Notes under the pieces: generated by a model
The model's database searches: none
Seen by the model: only the letters and a program-made list of their open reading frames with translations
Told to the model about the DNA's origin: nothing
Assembly: GCF_964340395.1 (NCBI RefSeq)
Contig: NC_135567.1
Span: 9,503,984-9,567,983, forward strand
Direction of reading: 5' to 3'
Source of the DNA: Glandiceps talaboti
Lineage: Eukaryota; Hemichordata; Enteropneusta; Spengelidae
Length of the DNA stretch: 64,000 nucleotides
Translations under genes and position numbers: made by a program
In this document: one piece after another, positions 23,206 through 45,255 of the stretch
Layout of the letters: the number at the start of each line of letters is the position of its first letter
Numbering within the stretch: position 1 is the first letter of the stretch

Positions 23206-23636
23206 CCTTATAACCATTGTTTATTTTGGGATGATTAATTTTCAGACATACTTTTCAAATTGACAGATGACATTTCCTGACATACATGTTTCCAAAAATA
23301 TTTTCATGACATAAAACAGAACAACACTGTTGAACCATGTGAATTACAAAATCAAAAACCTCTAAACCTAACCCCAAAAAGACAATTTTATTCTTGGACA
23401 TATCCCAAGTCTTTGTTCTTTGCTTAATAAATTGTAAACAATTTAAAAAATGTGTAAAATGTTTGTGTTTGTACGTAAAATGAAAGTTTTTTAGACACTT
23501 TCTAGCTTTTTGCAATCGTTGAGTTACAAACATGGACTTGGTATATGTTGTTTTACATACATAGTAGAGCTGTTTTATGAATAAAATGTCCAAAAATAAT
23601 TATCAATTCATTATCCATATGGCCACTTTAAAGTGG
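23206..23636. repeat. Partial copy of the CCATATGGATGAGG foldback family
   Basis: AT-rich sequence with the family's inner motifs (GCTTTTTGCAATCGTTGAGT; ACAAACATGGACTTGG) and ending ATTATCCATATGGCCACTTT, head to head with the next copy. Its far end is not clear. Confidence 0.5.
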
Positions 23637-24112
23637 TCAAATGGATGAGGATTGGATATTTATCTTGATTTTTAATAAAATAATTTTATCATGGCTTCCT
23701 ACTTGAAAAATCAATGTGAAACAACATAGACCAAGTCTGTGTTTGTAAATCAATACATTGCAAAAAGCTAAAGAATGTGTAGTCTTGCTGCTAGACATTC
23801 GGGCCTTCTTCCGATACCATAAGCGAACAAAGTTTGCAGTGAGGGCTTTGCCAGATATTCAGTCGCATGTCATATTGTATCGGGAACATCTGAGGTCTAG
23901 CAGATAGACAAAAGAATGTGTAAAAAGTTTGTTATTGTATATAGAACAAATATTTTGCACATTTATTAATCTTTTTCAATGTATTGAGTTACAAACACAG
24001 ACTTAGTAAATGTTGTTTCACATTGATTTTTCAAGTAGGATGCCATGATAAAATTATTTTATAACTTAAAAATTAAAAATAAATACCCAATTCTCATCCA
24101 TGTGACCACCAC
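23637..24112. mobile_element. Foldback element with a nested insertion
   Basis: Left arm TCAAATGGATGAGGATTGG...TTTTATCATGGCTTCCTACTT pairs with the right arm AAGTAGGATGCCATGATAAAA...CCCAATTCTCATCCATGTGA. A second element (23780-23911) has gone into the middle. The same family makes the cleaner copy at 39088-39427. Confidence 0.8.
23780..23911. mobile_element. Nested foldback element with direct repeat of 10-12 bp
   Basis: GTCTTGCTGCTAGAC at the left and GTCTAGCAGATAGAC at the right are imperfect inverted repeats. AAAGAATGTGTA stands on both sides of the insertion and is single in the uninterrupted relatives, so it is probably a target duplication. Its length suggests a Mutator-like or hAT-like mover. 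Confidence 0.75.
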
Positions 24113-24344
24113 TTTAAAATAACCAGAACTCAAGCTAGACATCTATATGGTAAAAGTTATCTGGTTATTTTTAATACAACACTGTTTATACCAAATAGAC
24201 TAACTTGTTTTATTTATACAGCTGCACTCATTGTAACTAGAGTAATTATTTTATCAGATTAAACCACCACAATATATCCACTGATTGTTAAAAAACCAAA
24301 TAATTCTCAGTACCTGCAGTAGCATGTACCTACATAATATTGAA

Positions 24345-24530
24345 CACATATTGCCTGGCCATGAGGGCTATAGCACCCGTTTATTACACCTGAGGGACTG
24401 TGAGTTACCAGAATCACATGCTATTTCCTGAGGCCGAATGCCGAGGGCAATAGCATGTGATTCTGGTAACTCAGTCACAAGGGTGTAATGAACGGGTGCT
24501 ATAGCCCGAATATAGGCCAGGCAATATGTG
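24345..24530. mobile_element. Near-complete palindromic MITE, 186 bp
   Basis: CACATATTGCCTGGCC and GGCCAGGCAATATGTG are exact inverted ends. The pairing continues through GGGCTATAGCACCCGTT, TTACACC and GAGTTACCAGAATCACATGC. TATAATATACCT at about 24535 and AGGTATATTATA at about 24727 suggest a second TIR element directly beside it (24534-24740). Confidence 0.88.
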
Positions 24531-25674
24531 TTTTATAATATACCTCATGCTGTGAACTCGCGGTGGCAGACGACATCGTCAGAAGCTGCCATTTTGACCT
24601 GCTGTGAACTCGCGGTGGTCACGTGACCATGTAATAGTTGATGGAACTATTCCCCTAGGGAAATAGTCATTCTATTTTCCTATCACGAGACTGATTCTAG
24701 CGAATTATGGCACAGCATTATCACTAGGTATATTATAATCAATAGTATTCAGGGTGTACAATATTATGAGTAAAAAAAAGTTCTAGTTTCAGCTAGTGCT
24801 GCATCAAGAGTGAGTAGTATAAAAGGTAAAAAAATCATCGAAACTTTTTACCATATTGCCTCTATCTGTTACCACAATTCCCCAACTTTTGCATATTCAC
24901 TGTTGCTTTTAAAATAAAACTGTACTCTGTTTGTGATGTGCAGTAGCCAATAGCATCACAGCTTATAGTCTCAGCTACCCAGCCTCTTGCCATTGAGGGC
25001 GCCACGCCCAGCACAGTCTGGGAAAATACATCACGGGCGCGTTCGGTAGACAAAGTGCCCGCGGACGTTTCAAAACGTTTTGTTCCCGAACGACTAATTG
25101 TCAAAGTTTTTCGCGGGCGACCCGGGACGAAGGAAGGTGGAAGAGTGAGGTGACTTGCCAAAAGCCAAGATGGCGGCCACGAATTCTCACTTCATCGGCG
25201 AACTTGAGTTTTTGTGTAGGATTACTTAGTGCACATTAGTTTTGATTCAGCACTGCAAAAAAGTTCATAGAATTGGTCATTTACAATTGGCAACGGTATT
25301 TAGAAATACGAATACCCGTCGGGATAATGGTACGGTCAATTTGACGTACATTGAGTGATGCAAGATAAACTTGAGGTCAGGTCACAGGTCAAAGATCACT
25401 TCGTTAGTGTAAAAATAGTGTATGCATAAATAACAGGCCTTTTTTAGGCATTCTAGCATCCTGACAGTACTGCAAAGGTGTGATTTAACTATGCACATCG
25501 TCTTTTCAGTGATGAGTGCTGAATGTACACAAAATGCGACAATCTTCTGTTTGAATGTGCCGCCATCTTTTGTTTTTCACGCGCAACATGCAAAATACAG
25601 TTCAGCGCAGGGCCAGGGCGTCCTGGCCAAACAATAACAAAACGTTTTGACTACCGAACGCGCCCCACAGCGTA

Positions 25675-26056
25675 TAGTCTCAGCTACCCAGCCTCTTGCC
25701 GTTGAGGGCGCCACACCCAGCAGAGTCAGGGACAATACAACATCTGTGATTGTTACAAGATGACTGCATGGAGAGCTGACCCATAACAAGACCTCTGGAG
25801 TAAAATCACATGGTGGCAACTCTTGCTAAGAGTATTTAGTTTTTATCTCCTGACAAAGATGGTTTTCAAAATGTTTATACCATGATTTTTGTTAAATATA
25901 CATAGAGTTGATGAAAATGAAAATTCAGAATCATTTTCGTTCAATCACTGACTTTGTCAGCGGCCATTTTGCTCCTTACAATAGGTGATATTGTATTTTC
26001 CCAGACTCTGCTTGGGGTTGGCGCCCTCAACGGCAAGAGGCTGGGTAACCAAGACT
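25675..26056. mobile_element. Long-TIR element, about 380 bp
   Basis: The left TIR (TAGTCTCAGCTACCCAGCCT...TGAGGGCGCC) and the right TIR (GGCGCCCTCAACGGCAAGAG...CAAGACTA) pair over about 65 bp. The interior (CCATAACAAGACCTCTGG; GACAAAGATGGTTTTCAAAA) recurs in a partial copy at 48045-48360. A third left end is at about 24965. Confidence 0.8.
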
Positions 26057-26212
26057 ACACAGCTTATATGATATGCTGGATACAATAATAATAAGATAAC
26101 AGCTTATTGGTTTATTTATAAATGAATATGCATATTTCATATTTAAATTCTATTGGGCCAATCAAATCATATCTAATAAGCACCATCTAAAAAATACCAC
26201 CAATGGTGGTGT

Positions 26213-27405
26213 AGCACAACTGTACAGTGTTTAAAAATGTTTATCCATATGTTAGTCCATGCTAACAATAAGTGAATGTTGAATGACTATCCAGTTGCCT
26301 ATCCAACCATGTTGCTATCTTTATATGCTATCATTTGGCTGTTGCTATGGGCGTGGTCATGTTGTTAGATATATTTGCATACATTTTTGTATGTTTTTGT
26401 TCACTTGTGTATGAATTCCTGATATTATCTTTGCAATACACATGATCATTTGGCTGTTGCTATGGGCGTGGTCTTGTTGCTAGGCATATTTACATACATT
26501 TTTTGAATGTTCATTCATTTGCCTTTCTATTCCTGTTATCTTTGCACCTGATTATTGGGTTGTTGCTATGGGCGTGGTCTTGTTGCCAGGCAAATTTGCA
26601 TACATTTTTTAAATGTTTATTCGATTGTCTATTAATCCCTGTTGTTATCTTTGTGAAATACATGACCATTTGGCTGTTGCTATGGGCATGGTCATGGTTG
26701 CTCGGGTATTTGCATACATTTTTTTTGAATGTTTACTCAATTGCCTACCAGATGATGTTGTTATTTTACCAAAATATACTGCCATTTGGTTGTTGCTAAG
26801 GGCGTGGTCATGGTCGCTAGGGCCAATTTTGTCAAAATGTGCAGAATAACACTTTCAGAAACATCTCACCCAGTTTCAGACTCGGTGACCAAGTACTTTT
26901 TGAGACATAAGTTTTTGACCAAAATTGAACTTTATTACACCTAATTTGCATATCAGTCATGGAATCATGGTATACTTAATATTTCTTCGTCCATACATCC
27001 CTAGATGCATTCCCATTAAATTTCAGCCCAATTTGCTCAGTAGTTTTGGAATTATAGATTTTTAACCAAAAAGACACATTTTAGCCCTAATTTGCATATC
27101 AGTGATGGAATCATCATGTCATGAACAAATTCCCACCAAATTTCGCACCAATCTGCCCAGTAGTTTCTGAGTTTAAGTTTTTTGACCAAAAATCACATTT
27201 TTTGACCCAAATCACACACCTGTGATGCGATCATTTTGATTTGAACAATTTCACAACTAGACACCCAAGGTAATGGACCCACCAAATATCATGGCAATCG
27301 GTTCAGCGGTTTTTGACTTTAAGTTGTTTACACACACACACACACACAGAGACAGACAGACGCCGGGCGATCCCTATAGCACTACTGAACAAGTTCAGTT
27401 GTGCT
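26213..27405. mobile_element. TIR element of about 1.2 kb with internal GGCTGTTGCTATGGGCGTGG repeats
   Basis: AGCACAACTGTAC at the left and GTTCAGTTGTGCT at the right are inverted ends. Near the left are about five degenerate copies of a unit of roughly 125 bp holding GGCTGTTGCTATGGGCGTGG and GGCATATTTGCATACATTTT. The right half has paragraphs of ATTTGCATATCAGTGATGG and an (AC)n plus GACAGACAGACGCC tail. A second, truncated copy is at 32855-33750, and related ends lie at 10710-10850. No transposase is visible. Confidence 0.75.
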
Positions 27406-27693
27406 AAAAAAATGTACAGCTCATGGTGTAAATAGAATTTAAATATGCAAATTGAATATTTAAGTTCAAATGTGACCAATCACAAATGATTATATTTGAA
27501 AGCATCCAATGAGGAGACAGCTGAGTTCGACAATCGTAAAATTAGTTCTCATATTGATAAAAATTAGATACAGCTGCATTTAAATGCAGAATTGATTGTC
27601 AAAAATTATATTATTTACAATCTTGAATAATTACAGCGCTTCTTATCAAAGTATGAACAATGAAGTACTGCAGCACATTGATACATTGATTGC

Positions 27694-28575
27694 GATGATG
27701 GGGCACCCTCACACATTGGTCAACCCATCTCATGGAGAGCAGGCCATGATGGGGCACCCTCACACATTGGTCAACCCATCTCACAGAGAGCAGGCCATGA
27801 TGGGGCACCCTCACACATTGGTCAACCCATCTCACGGAGAGCAGGCCATGATGGGGCACCCTCACACATTGGTCAACCCATCTCACAGAGAGCAGGCCAT
27901 GATGGGGCTCCCTCACACATCGTTCAACCCATCTCACGGAGAGCAGGCTATGATGGGGCACCCTCACATATCGGTCATCCCATCTCATGGAGAGCAGGCC
28001 ATGATGGGGCTCCCTCACACATCGGTCAACCCATCTCACGGAGAGCAGGCTATGATGGGGCTCCCTCACACATCGGTCATCCCATCTCATGGAGAGCAGG
28101 CTATGATGGGGCTCCCTCACACATCGTTCAACCCATCTCACGGAGAGCAGGCCATGATGGGGCTCCCTCACACATCGGTCATCCCATCTCATGGAGAGCA
28201 GGCCATGATGGGGCTCCCTCACATATCGGTCATCCCATCTCATGGAGAGCAGGCCATGATGGGGCTCCCTCACACATCGGTCATCCCATCTCATGGAGAG
28301 CAGGCCATGATGGGGCTCCCTCACATATCGGTCATCCCATCTCATGGAGAGCAGGCCATGATGGGGCTCCCTCACATATCGGTCATCCCATCTCATGGAG
28401 AGCAGGCCATGATGGGGCTCCCTCACATATCGGTCATCCCATCTCATGGAGAGCAGGCCATGATGGGGCTCCCTCACATATTGGTCATCCCATCTCATGG
28501 AGAGCAGGCCATGATGGGGCTCCCTCACACATCGGTCAACCCATCTCACGGAGAGCAGGCCGGAGAGGGTGAAGT
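27694..28575. repeat. 51-bp minisatellite, about 17 copies, inside a GGCGCCCTCAC-family element
   Basis: The unit runs CATGATGGGGCTCCCTCACA then CATCGGTCATCCCATCTCAT then GGAGAGCAGGC. The array is bordered on the right by GGGTGAAGTGACACAATGTA and TCTTACAGACTA, which is the tail of the dispersed foldback family (compare 9960-10012). Because 51 is a multiple of 3 and the unit has no stop in two frames, frames of 352 aa (+) and 323 aa (-) stay open across it; these are not judged to be genes. Confidence 0.93.
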
Positions 28576-29094
28576 GACACAATGTATCTTACAGACTATT
28601 AGTAAAGATACAAACAATTGCGACACTCCTTTGATCTGTTCATCCTTGGTGTGATATTTTATGTGAAAGGACCACAATGGAAATAAGTTGTTAAAACTTT
28701 TTTGTGTCATCCTCGGCAAAGGTATTCAGTGATGTATCTGTTTTGTCTTGCATGCAAATGTTAAAGTTGTTGTATTGTGTTATCCATTTTTTGTTTTGTT
28801 TTTTCAAAAACTCTTTGCCAAATCAAATCAGACCCTGCTAAATTTTATACACAGACACAAACCTACTTTTGGCCATATATCAATGTGCTGCAGTAGTTCA
28901 ATGTTTATACTTTGATTGGAAGCACTATATGTTGAAATACAATTACTTAAAACTAGTGAAATTTGATTTCACGCCATTTTCCTATTAATACTATAATACC
29001 TATTTTGTAAATTGAATCAATGACGTATTTACGTCATTTTTCCCTTTGATGAAAAAATTGGTACATAAAGAAAATTATTTAAACATTTTTTACT

Positions 29095-30960
29095 ATATTT
29101 CAACCTCTCTGTTACTGGAGTCCTACAAAATTAGTGAGAAAAAATGTATAGGAAACTGTAAATTTTACAAGATTTCACCTTCTCTGTTACCAGGGTTCTA
29201 AAACCTTAGTAAAAACACTGAATGTATAGGAAACTGTAAGTTTTACCAGATTTCACCCTCTCTGTTACCAGGGTTCTAAAACCTTAGTAAAAACACTGAA
29301 TGTATAGGAAACTGTAAATTTTACCAAATTTCACTCTCTCTGTTACCAGGGTTCTAAAACCTTAGTAAAAACACTGAATGTATTGGAAACTGTCAATTTT
29401 ACCAGATTTCACCCTCTCTGTTACCAGGGTTCTAAAACCTTAGTAAAAACACTGAATGTATTGGAAACTGTCAATTTTACCAGATTTCACCCTCTCTGTT
29501 ACCAGGGTTCTAAAACCTTAGTAAAAACACTGAATGTATTGGAAACTGTCAATTTTACCAGATTTCACCCTCTCTGTTACCAGGGTTCTAAAACCTTAGT
29601 AAAAACACTGAATGTATTGGAAACTGTCAATTTTACCAGATTTCACCTTCTCTGTTACCAGGGTTCTAAAACCTTAGTAAAAACAGTGAATGTATAGGAA
29701 ACTGTCAATTTTACCAGATTTCACCCTCTCTGTTACTAAGGTTCTAAAACCTTAGTAAAACCACTGAATGTATAGGAAATTGTAAATTTTACCAAATTTC
29801 ACCCTCTCTGTTACCAGGGTTCTAAAACCTTAGTAAAAACATTGAATGTATAGGAAACTGTAAATTTTACCAGATTTCACCCTCTCTTTTACCAGGGTTC
29901 TAAAACCTTAGTAAAAACACTGAATGTATAGGAAACTGTCAATTTTACCAGATTTCACCCTCTCTGTTACCAGGGTTCTAAAAGATTATCAAAACATTGA
30001 ATGTATATGAAACTGTAAATTTTACCAGATTTCACCCTCTCTGTTACCAGGGTTCTAAAACCTTAGTAAAAACACTGAATGTATTGGAAACTGTAAATTT
30101 GACCAGATTTCACCCTCTCTGTTACCAAGGTTCTAAAACCTTAGTAAAAACACTGAATGTATTGGAAACTGTAAATTTGACCAGATTTCACCCTCTCTGT
30201 TACCAAGGTTCTAAAACCTTAGTAAAAACACTGAATGTATTGGAAACTGTCAATTTTACCAAATTTCACCCTCTCTGTTACCAAGGTTCTAAAACCTTAG
30301 TAAAAACACTGAACGTATTGGAAACTGTCAATTTTACCAAATTTCACCCTCTCTGTTACCAGGGTTCTAAAACCTTAGTAAAAACACTGAATGTATTGGA
30401 AACTGTCAATTTTACCAAATTTCACCCTCTCTGTTACCAAGGTTCTAAAACCTTAGTAAAAACACTGAATGTATTGGAAACTGTCAATTTTACCAAATTT
30501 CACCCTCTCTGTTACCAGGGTTCTAAAACCTTAGTAAAAACACTGAATGTATAGGAAACTGTCAATTTTACCAAATTTCACCCTCTCTGTTACCATGGTT
30601 CTAAAACCTTAGTAAAAACACTGAATGTATAGGAAACTGTCAATTTTACCAAATTTCACCCTCTCTGTTACCAGGGTTCTAAAACCTTAGTAAAAACACT
30701 GAATGTATAGGAAACTGTCAATTTGACCAGATTTCACCCTCTCTGTTACCAGGGTTCTAAAACCTTAGTAAAAACACTGAATGTATAGGAAACTGTAAAT
30801 TTTACCAGAATCACCCTCTCTGTTACCAGGGTTCTAAAACCTTAGTAAAAACACTGAATGTATAGGAAACTGTAAATTTTACCAGAATCACCCTCTCTGT
30901 TACCAGGGTTCTAAAAGATTATCAAAACATTGAATTTATTTGAAACTGAGTTTTACTGGA
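29095..30960. repeat. 78-bp satellite-like array, about 23 copies
   Basis: The unit holds TTTTACCAGATTTCACCCTC, TCTGTTACCAGGGTTCTAAA and ACCTTAGTAAAAACACTGAA. The outermost copies are decayed and the middle copies are the most alike, as expected from unequal exchange. A second patch of the same unit lies at 62621-62995. 78 is a multiple of 3, so frames of 104 and 185 aa stay open where GTATAG has become GTATTG; these are not judged to be genes. Confidence 0.95.
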
Positions 30961-31994
30961 GTTCCTCTCTTTGTAACTTGGGTTCAAACAAGAATTATAA
31001 CAAACACTATATCTAAAATTTACCAGATTTCTCTCTTGCTGTTAACTAAGACAGTTCACTAAACCACAAGAACCATTACACTAATTCAAAATTTAAAAAT
31101 AAACTCACAATTTAAATGTACAGATAAATTCAGCACTCTTAGACAGATATTTCATTGAAAAGTGTACAACATTTGATTCTAAATATTTAATTGTACTTCT
31201 TGTAGCAAAATAATAGAAAGATAAACACAACAAAAATGTAAAATACACGTTTAGTAGTTTATATTCTAGTCCGATTATCATTCTTAATTCTGAATGTTAT
31301 GCTTAAAGAGAGTTTGGACTCCAACTGTGGTTCTAACCACGTCTGGTCAAAGTCCCTCAATTAGCACAAAAAGTTGTTCATCCAATCAGTGAACCCAAGG
31401 GAATGCAACTCTAGAAATAAAGGTATTTTCATAAACTTTGGGAACTGGAAAGTCATTTCATGATTTTACATCACATAAATTGCACGTGTGCATCACTGAA
31501 AGAACAATAGCAGTTCCACTTCAGTGTTTCTTGACAAGCGTGTGAAATTACTGGTGAGGAAATGACTCTCCAGAACCCAAATTTTATGAAAATACCTTTA
31601 TTTCCTGGAGTGACCTCCCCAAATATATAGCAATATGACAGAACCAAACGATACACAAATGCAAGTGCATTCTGAGTATTTACATGTGAGTTTTCTGTGT
31701 TCTAAGCAGTCACACTTTCCTGTCACCACATAGTAAGAGATAGGGGACAACCAAATTTTGGTGCGTCACTAGAAATTGTTTGCGTCAAATTGGCTTAGAG
31801 GTGCACAGCTGGTTCTGTTGTTATTACATAAATTATGCTTATTGAAAATTGGCAATTATACACCCCCCCCCCCCCTCCCCAACCCAAACCAAATCAATAA
31901 TTTTATCCCAGTGTTATCACTGATATACAAATTCTATCTTGCAGCATTTTTGGGATTAGGATCCAATTGGTAAGGAAACTCAGCCATTGGTCAT
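30961..31994. other. Gene-free stretch before the Rab-A 3' end
   Basis: AT-rich; a fragment of the CACCAAAATTTGGTG family at about 31735-31800 and a C-rich run at 31862-31880. A possible inverted pair around 31420-31600 (AAAGGTATTTTCATAAACTT against AATTTTATGAAAATACCTTT). No exon recognised. Confidence 0.4.
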
Positions 31995-32004
31995 TTATAT
32001 GGTT

Positions 32005-32162
32005 GCCATTAGCAACAACATCCACCATTTTGGTTTGAGGTATAACGTTCATCAAAAGTATAGAAATCAGCCTTCTTACTGTTACCGTTAGCAACGACAG
32101 CCGCCATGTTGGTTTGTGGAACAATTTTCATCAAAACTAGAAATCAGCCTTTATTGTTACCG

Positions 32163-32165
<3 letters not shown>
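32005..32165 (-). repeat. Tandem copies of the Rab-A last-exon tail
   Basis: The end of Rab-A exon 7 (complement of TTAGCAACGACAGCCGCC and about 60 bp beyond) is followed on the plus-strand left by two more copies, at about 32087 (GTTAGCAACGACAGCCGCCA) and 32007 (ATTAGCAACAACATCCACCA), spaced by 75-80 bp. They lie in the presumed 3' UTR. The copy nearest the exon is the closest match. Confidence 0.8.
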
Positions 32166-41833
<9,668 letters not shown>

Positions 41834-42712
41834 GGCACATTAAGTTATCAGAAGATCGCAGTCAGCTGTCCGCAGAGGCTGTCATTTTGTTGACGTGTGT
41901 TCCCTAAAATAACCATAACATGGGTGTCTCGCTGGACCCCCTAGGTTAGTGGGAATTGTATGCATGGGTACGCTACGAGGTTTGATACGTCCTTCCACAG
42001 GCACTCGAATCAATGTGTATGATTTAAGAAAAAAATATGTATGTAAATAATACATACATATTTTCATTCATAAATATAATAACCTTTTGAATATATTTTC
42101 CTACCTGTAAGGTAATATTTCTACTAGTATAGAGATTGATACATTTGTAGCAGCAGGATTCGTACGATATTTTCCTAAGAAAACGGCAATATAAGCAATA
42201 ATACGTGCCCCTTTGCTTCCCCATACATTCTCCAAAGCATACACAGACACCCTAACTGCCAAGTGAATTCAGTTTCGCCTTTGTTCCCCGAGATGCATTG
42301 CTTTGAATTCGAGGTCTAAATGATTGACCCATTCAGCTTACAGCATATGTAGTGAGGGCTCGTTCTCAGTTGACTGGGTGTAAACAAAGAATATCGGGGC
42401 ATTGAGACAGACGACATAATTGGGAACAATCTGCCACAATATCTCCAAAGGCAAAGGTTTTGAATTCTGCACGTATACACACTGAACACAAAAGGGAACT
42501 TGTAGAGCCTTTTTCCCCTCTTACCAATGTATGAATATCAAACACACTCTGTACGTACCCATATCATAGTAAAGGCAAATCGTATTTTACATTTTTAGTG
42601 GATATATGGACCACTGGATTTGGGTTTAACAATATCTCAGAGGTCAAATGCATGTATTTTCAGCTACAAATTCAAACTATTACCAGTCCCTGACCAAGCA
42701 GTCACTAGTTTT

Positions 42713-42806
42713 GGTTACCCTGACTTTCGCCGCTGGGGGCTCTTCTTCTCGCCTGGGGAGGTCTCGTTGGCTAGGCAGAGACCCCAGCGTTAAAGTCTGG
42801 GTAATC
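42713..42806. repeat. Hairpin of the CCCAGACTCTCG family
   Basis: GGTTACCCTGACTTTCGCCG against AGCGTTAAAGTCTGGGTAAT, with GGGGAGGTCTCGTTGGC in the middle as in the copy at 17516-17592. Confidence 0.7.
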
Positions 42807-44828
42807 GAGACTAAACCCTAACTCCCAAACTTAAAAGTCAGTGTGTTCTACATTCTATTTAGTACTACTATCCCACAGTCACTTGTGAGCTATTATTCTT
42901 TTTACTAGTAATTATGGTGATAATACAAAATAACAATATATCATATATTTTTTTTTTAAAACATGCACCAAAAAACATGCAGAAACTTATGATGGTAATT
43001 TTTCTGAATATTCATAAATAATTAAGAATGTCATTGATTTTGTATAATGACCATCCTTGAATACAATATTTGCTTACAAGTGATTGTGGGCTGTACTGTT
43101 CTACCCTGTTATATAAAAAACAAAGTAAAAGATAACATTATTGGTATGAGGGCGCCATATATTACTCACGTCAAGAACATGAAGCATCGTTTGGAATTTG
43201 TCTGTCTTTGTCTGAAGTAAGAATTCAATGGTGAAAGTAATCAATGACATTGATCTATCCAGTGTGATGGGTGGGCATGTTAAATAAAAACAAAGTAAAC
43301 ATAACACTACAGGTATGAGGGCGCCATATATTACTAGCGTCTCGAAGCATCCTTGTTTGGACTCCAGACCACTAAGTGTTTTGTTATTGTACGTACTATA
43401 ACAAAACATTTTACACATTTAGTGATCTTTTTGCAATGTATAGAGTGACAAACACCGACGTTGTATATGTGGTTTCACATTGATTTTTCAAGTTGGAAGC
43501 CATGATAATAAAATTATTTTATAAATTAAAAATCCAAAATAAATACCTACTCCTCATCCACATGGCTACGTTAAAGAGATCAATAACCATACACACGGTG
43601 TTTGTTTCTGTAAAACTTACATTTATTGCTCGAGTACTTTCCATCAGATCGACAAAATCTATCTACATTCTATCAGCATTTACATCGTACAAGAAAATAC
43701 TCCAGACCTTAAAACTACGAAAAAGTAAAAACTACAACATTCACAGTAAACAATTTCCTACTTCTAGTAACAAAAGTCAAAAATCTGCAAATCCATATAC
43801 ACTAAAGCTTACCACCCCTTTCTCTGTATAACTTTGGTATAACCTTATAGTTTCTAAGGTATGTCAGCCTATTACAAGAAGAATTGGAAGTCACATGACC
43901 TGGTAATTATGCAGGTCAAAGGTGGGTCTGTTTGTTTGTTGAAGTTATTTATTTACTCAACATAAAAAAATATTGTCCACTTTTTAATAGTGCAGTCATA
44001 TTGCTGTCAATCTTTTTCAAATACAACTGTTGACATTAGACCATGGATGAACGGAACCTGTTACAAACATGGAAAGTATCATTTGATGGGAACAATTTTA
44101 TCGCCACTTTACATAATAGTTCACCATCACAAACAAATTTCCAGTTCCCCTGGCATTTCATGTACACATAAAGAGACCATAAAACTGTTCTTATCAAACC
44201 ATGGTGTGTAATACATGTCTCTGCTGTTGTAACATGCTGTGCCAAGTGTTATTATTCCAATTCAGTTGTTTACTTTCCCTGTCTGTAACAGGTTCCGTTT
44301 GTTCACGGTCTGATGTCAGCAGTTATACATATGGTTATGTTCGGAACTTTTAGCATAAAACAATTCCTTACCAAATGTATTAATTTCTGAAATTCAATAT
44401 ATAAATGTTAAGACTATATTTTCTAAACATCCATGTCTCGTATATATATATATATGGAATTCGCAAACAGCACTGTGGCCATTTTCCTTAGAACTGAATA
44501 AATATGAGATGTTGATTTTTATTTTTTTAAATTCACAGTAAAATAATTTTTTTTACTGAATCAAAAAGACAGCCAACCAATTCCCAAACAGAGATGGTAT
44601 TATCGATTTTATCGAAAGTTTTTTTTTTTTTAATTTTTTTTTTTTATATTTTGGAATATTCACTTTTTAAATATTATTTTAATACTATAGAAATTAAGTC
44701 TGCAAAATCAAATTTCGTTAGACTTACTTTTTCTCAGAATTTCTTTTCACAGAACTTCAGTTCTTAACAAATTTAGATTTCATAGAATTTGTTTCCACAG
44801 AATAGACTTCAAATTGCATGTACTGTAA
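42807..44828. other. Gene-free stretch between the two Rab genes
   Basis: Two partial repeats of AACAAAGTAAA..ATAACA..GGTATGAGGGCGCC (at about 43115-43160 and 43285-43330), a partial foldback copy at 43390-43565, and a region at 44035-44310 that resembles 13240-13610 (GACCATGGATGAACGGAACC; CTGTTGTTTACTTTACC type text). No exon recognised. Confidence 0.45.
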
Positions 44829-44997
44829 TAGGGAACTTGTAATCCACGACTGAGCATGCTCAGATGCAAAGGACTATGGGATTATCTGTAGTTATCGTAA
44901 TACCAAATCTGGAGCTATTATTAATAGAATAAACCTCTAACTATGATCATGCTAACCATGATTAGATTATTTGTGGTTACAATGTAAGCGGTTGTTT
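44829..44997. mobile_element. Half copy of the AATAGGGAACTTGCAA MITE
   Basis: It starts AATAGGGAACTTGTAATCC and follows the next element through GAGCATGCTCAGATGCAAAG and the TCTGGAGCTA passage, but its right end is replaced by the next copy. Confidence 0.75.
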
Positions 44998-45255
44998 CCA
45001 ATAGGGAACTTGCAATCCAGACTGAGCATGCTCAGATGCAAAGGACCATGTGACTATCTGTGGTTATTGTAATACCTAATCTGGAGCTACTGATAAAATA
45101 AACCTCCCACAATTGTCAGGGTGACTATGAATTGATTATCTGTGGTTACAAACAATATAAAAATATTGTTCATATGATACTAATTGATAAGCATTTATTA
45201 TCACATTTCCCATGATGCAACATTCAACATGGTGGGTTTGCAAGTTCCCTATTGG
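44998..45255. mobile_element. MITE with AATAGGGAACTTGCAA inverted ends, complete
   Basis: The ends CCAATAGGGAACTTGCAA and TTGCAAGTTCCCTATTGG are exact inverted copies (18 bp, perhaps including flank). The interior has GAGCATGCTCAGATGC and TTCCCATGATGCAACATTC. A second, reversed copy is at 57046-57290. No coding content. Confidence 0.88.

Noticed and set aside
24862-25819. Minus-strand frames of 99 and 80 aa sharing LGVAPSxARGWVAETI
   Set aside because: Both read through the long-TIR family (GGGCGCCACxCCCAGCA); the likeness is that of two element ends, not of proteins.
27596-28654. Frames of 352 aa (+) and 323 aa (-) made of 17-aa repeats
   Set aside because: They follow from a 51-bp unit amplified inside a foldback element; both strands are open at once and there is no conserved domain or splice context.
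29383-30554. Frames of 104 and 185 aa with a 26-aa repeat (ETVNFTRFHPLCYQGSKTLV type)
   Set aside because: A by-product of the 78-bp unit being a multiple of 3; other copies in the same array carry stops in this frame.
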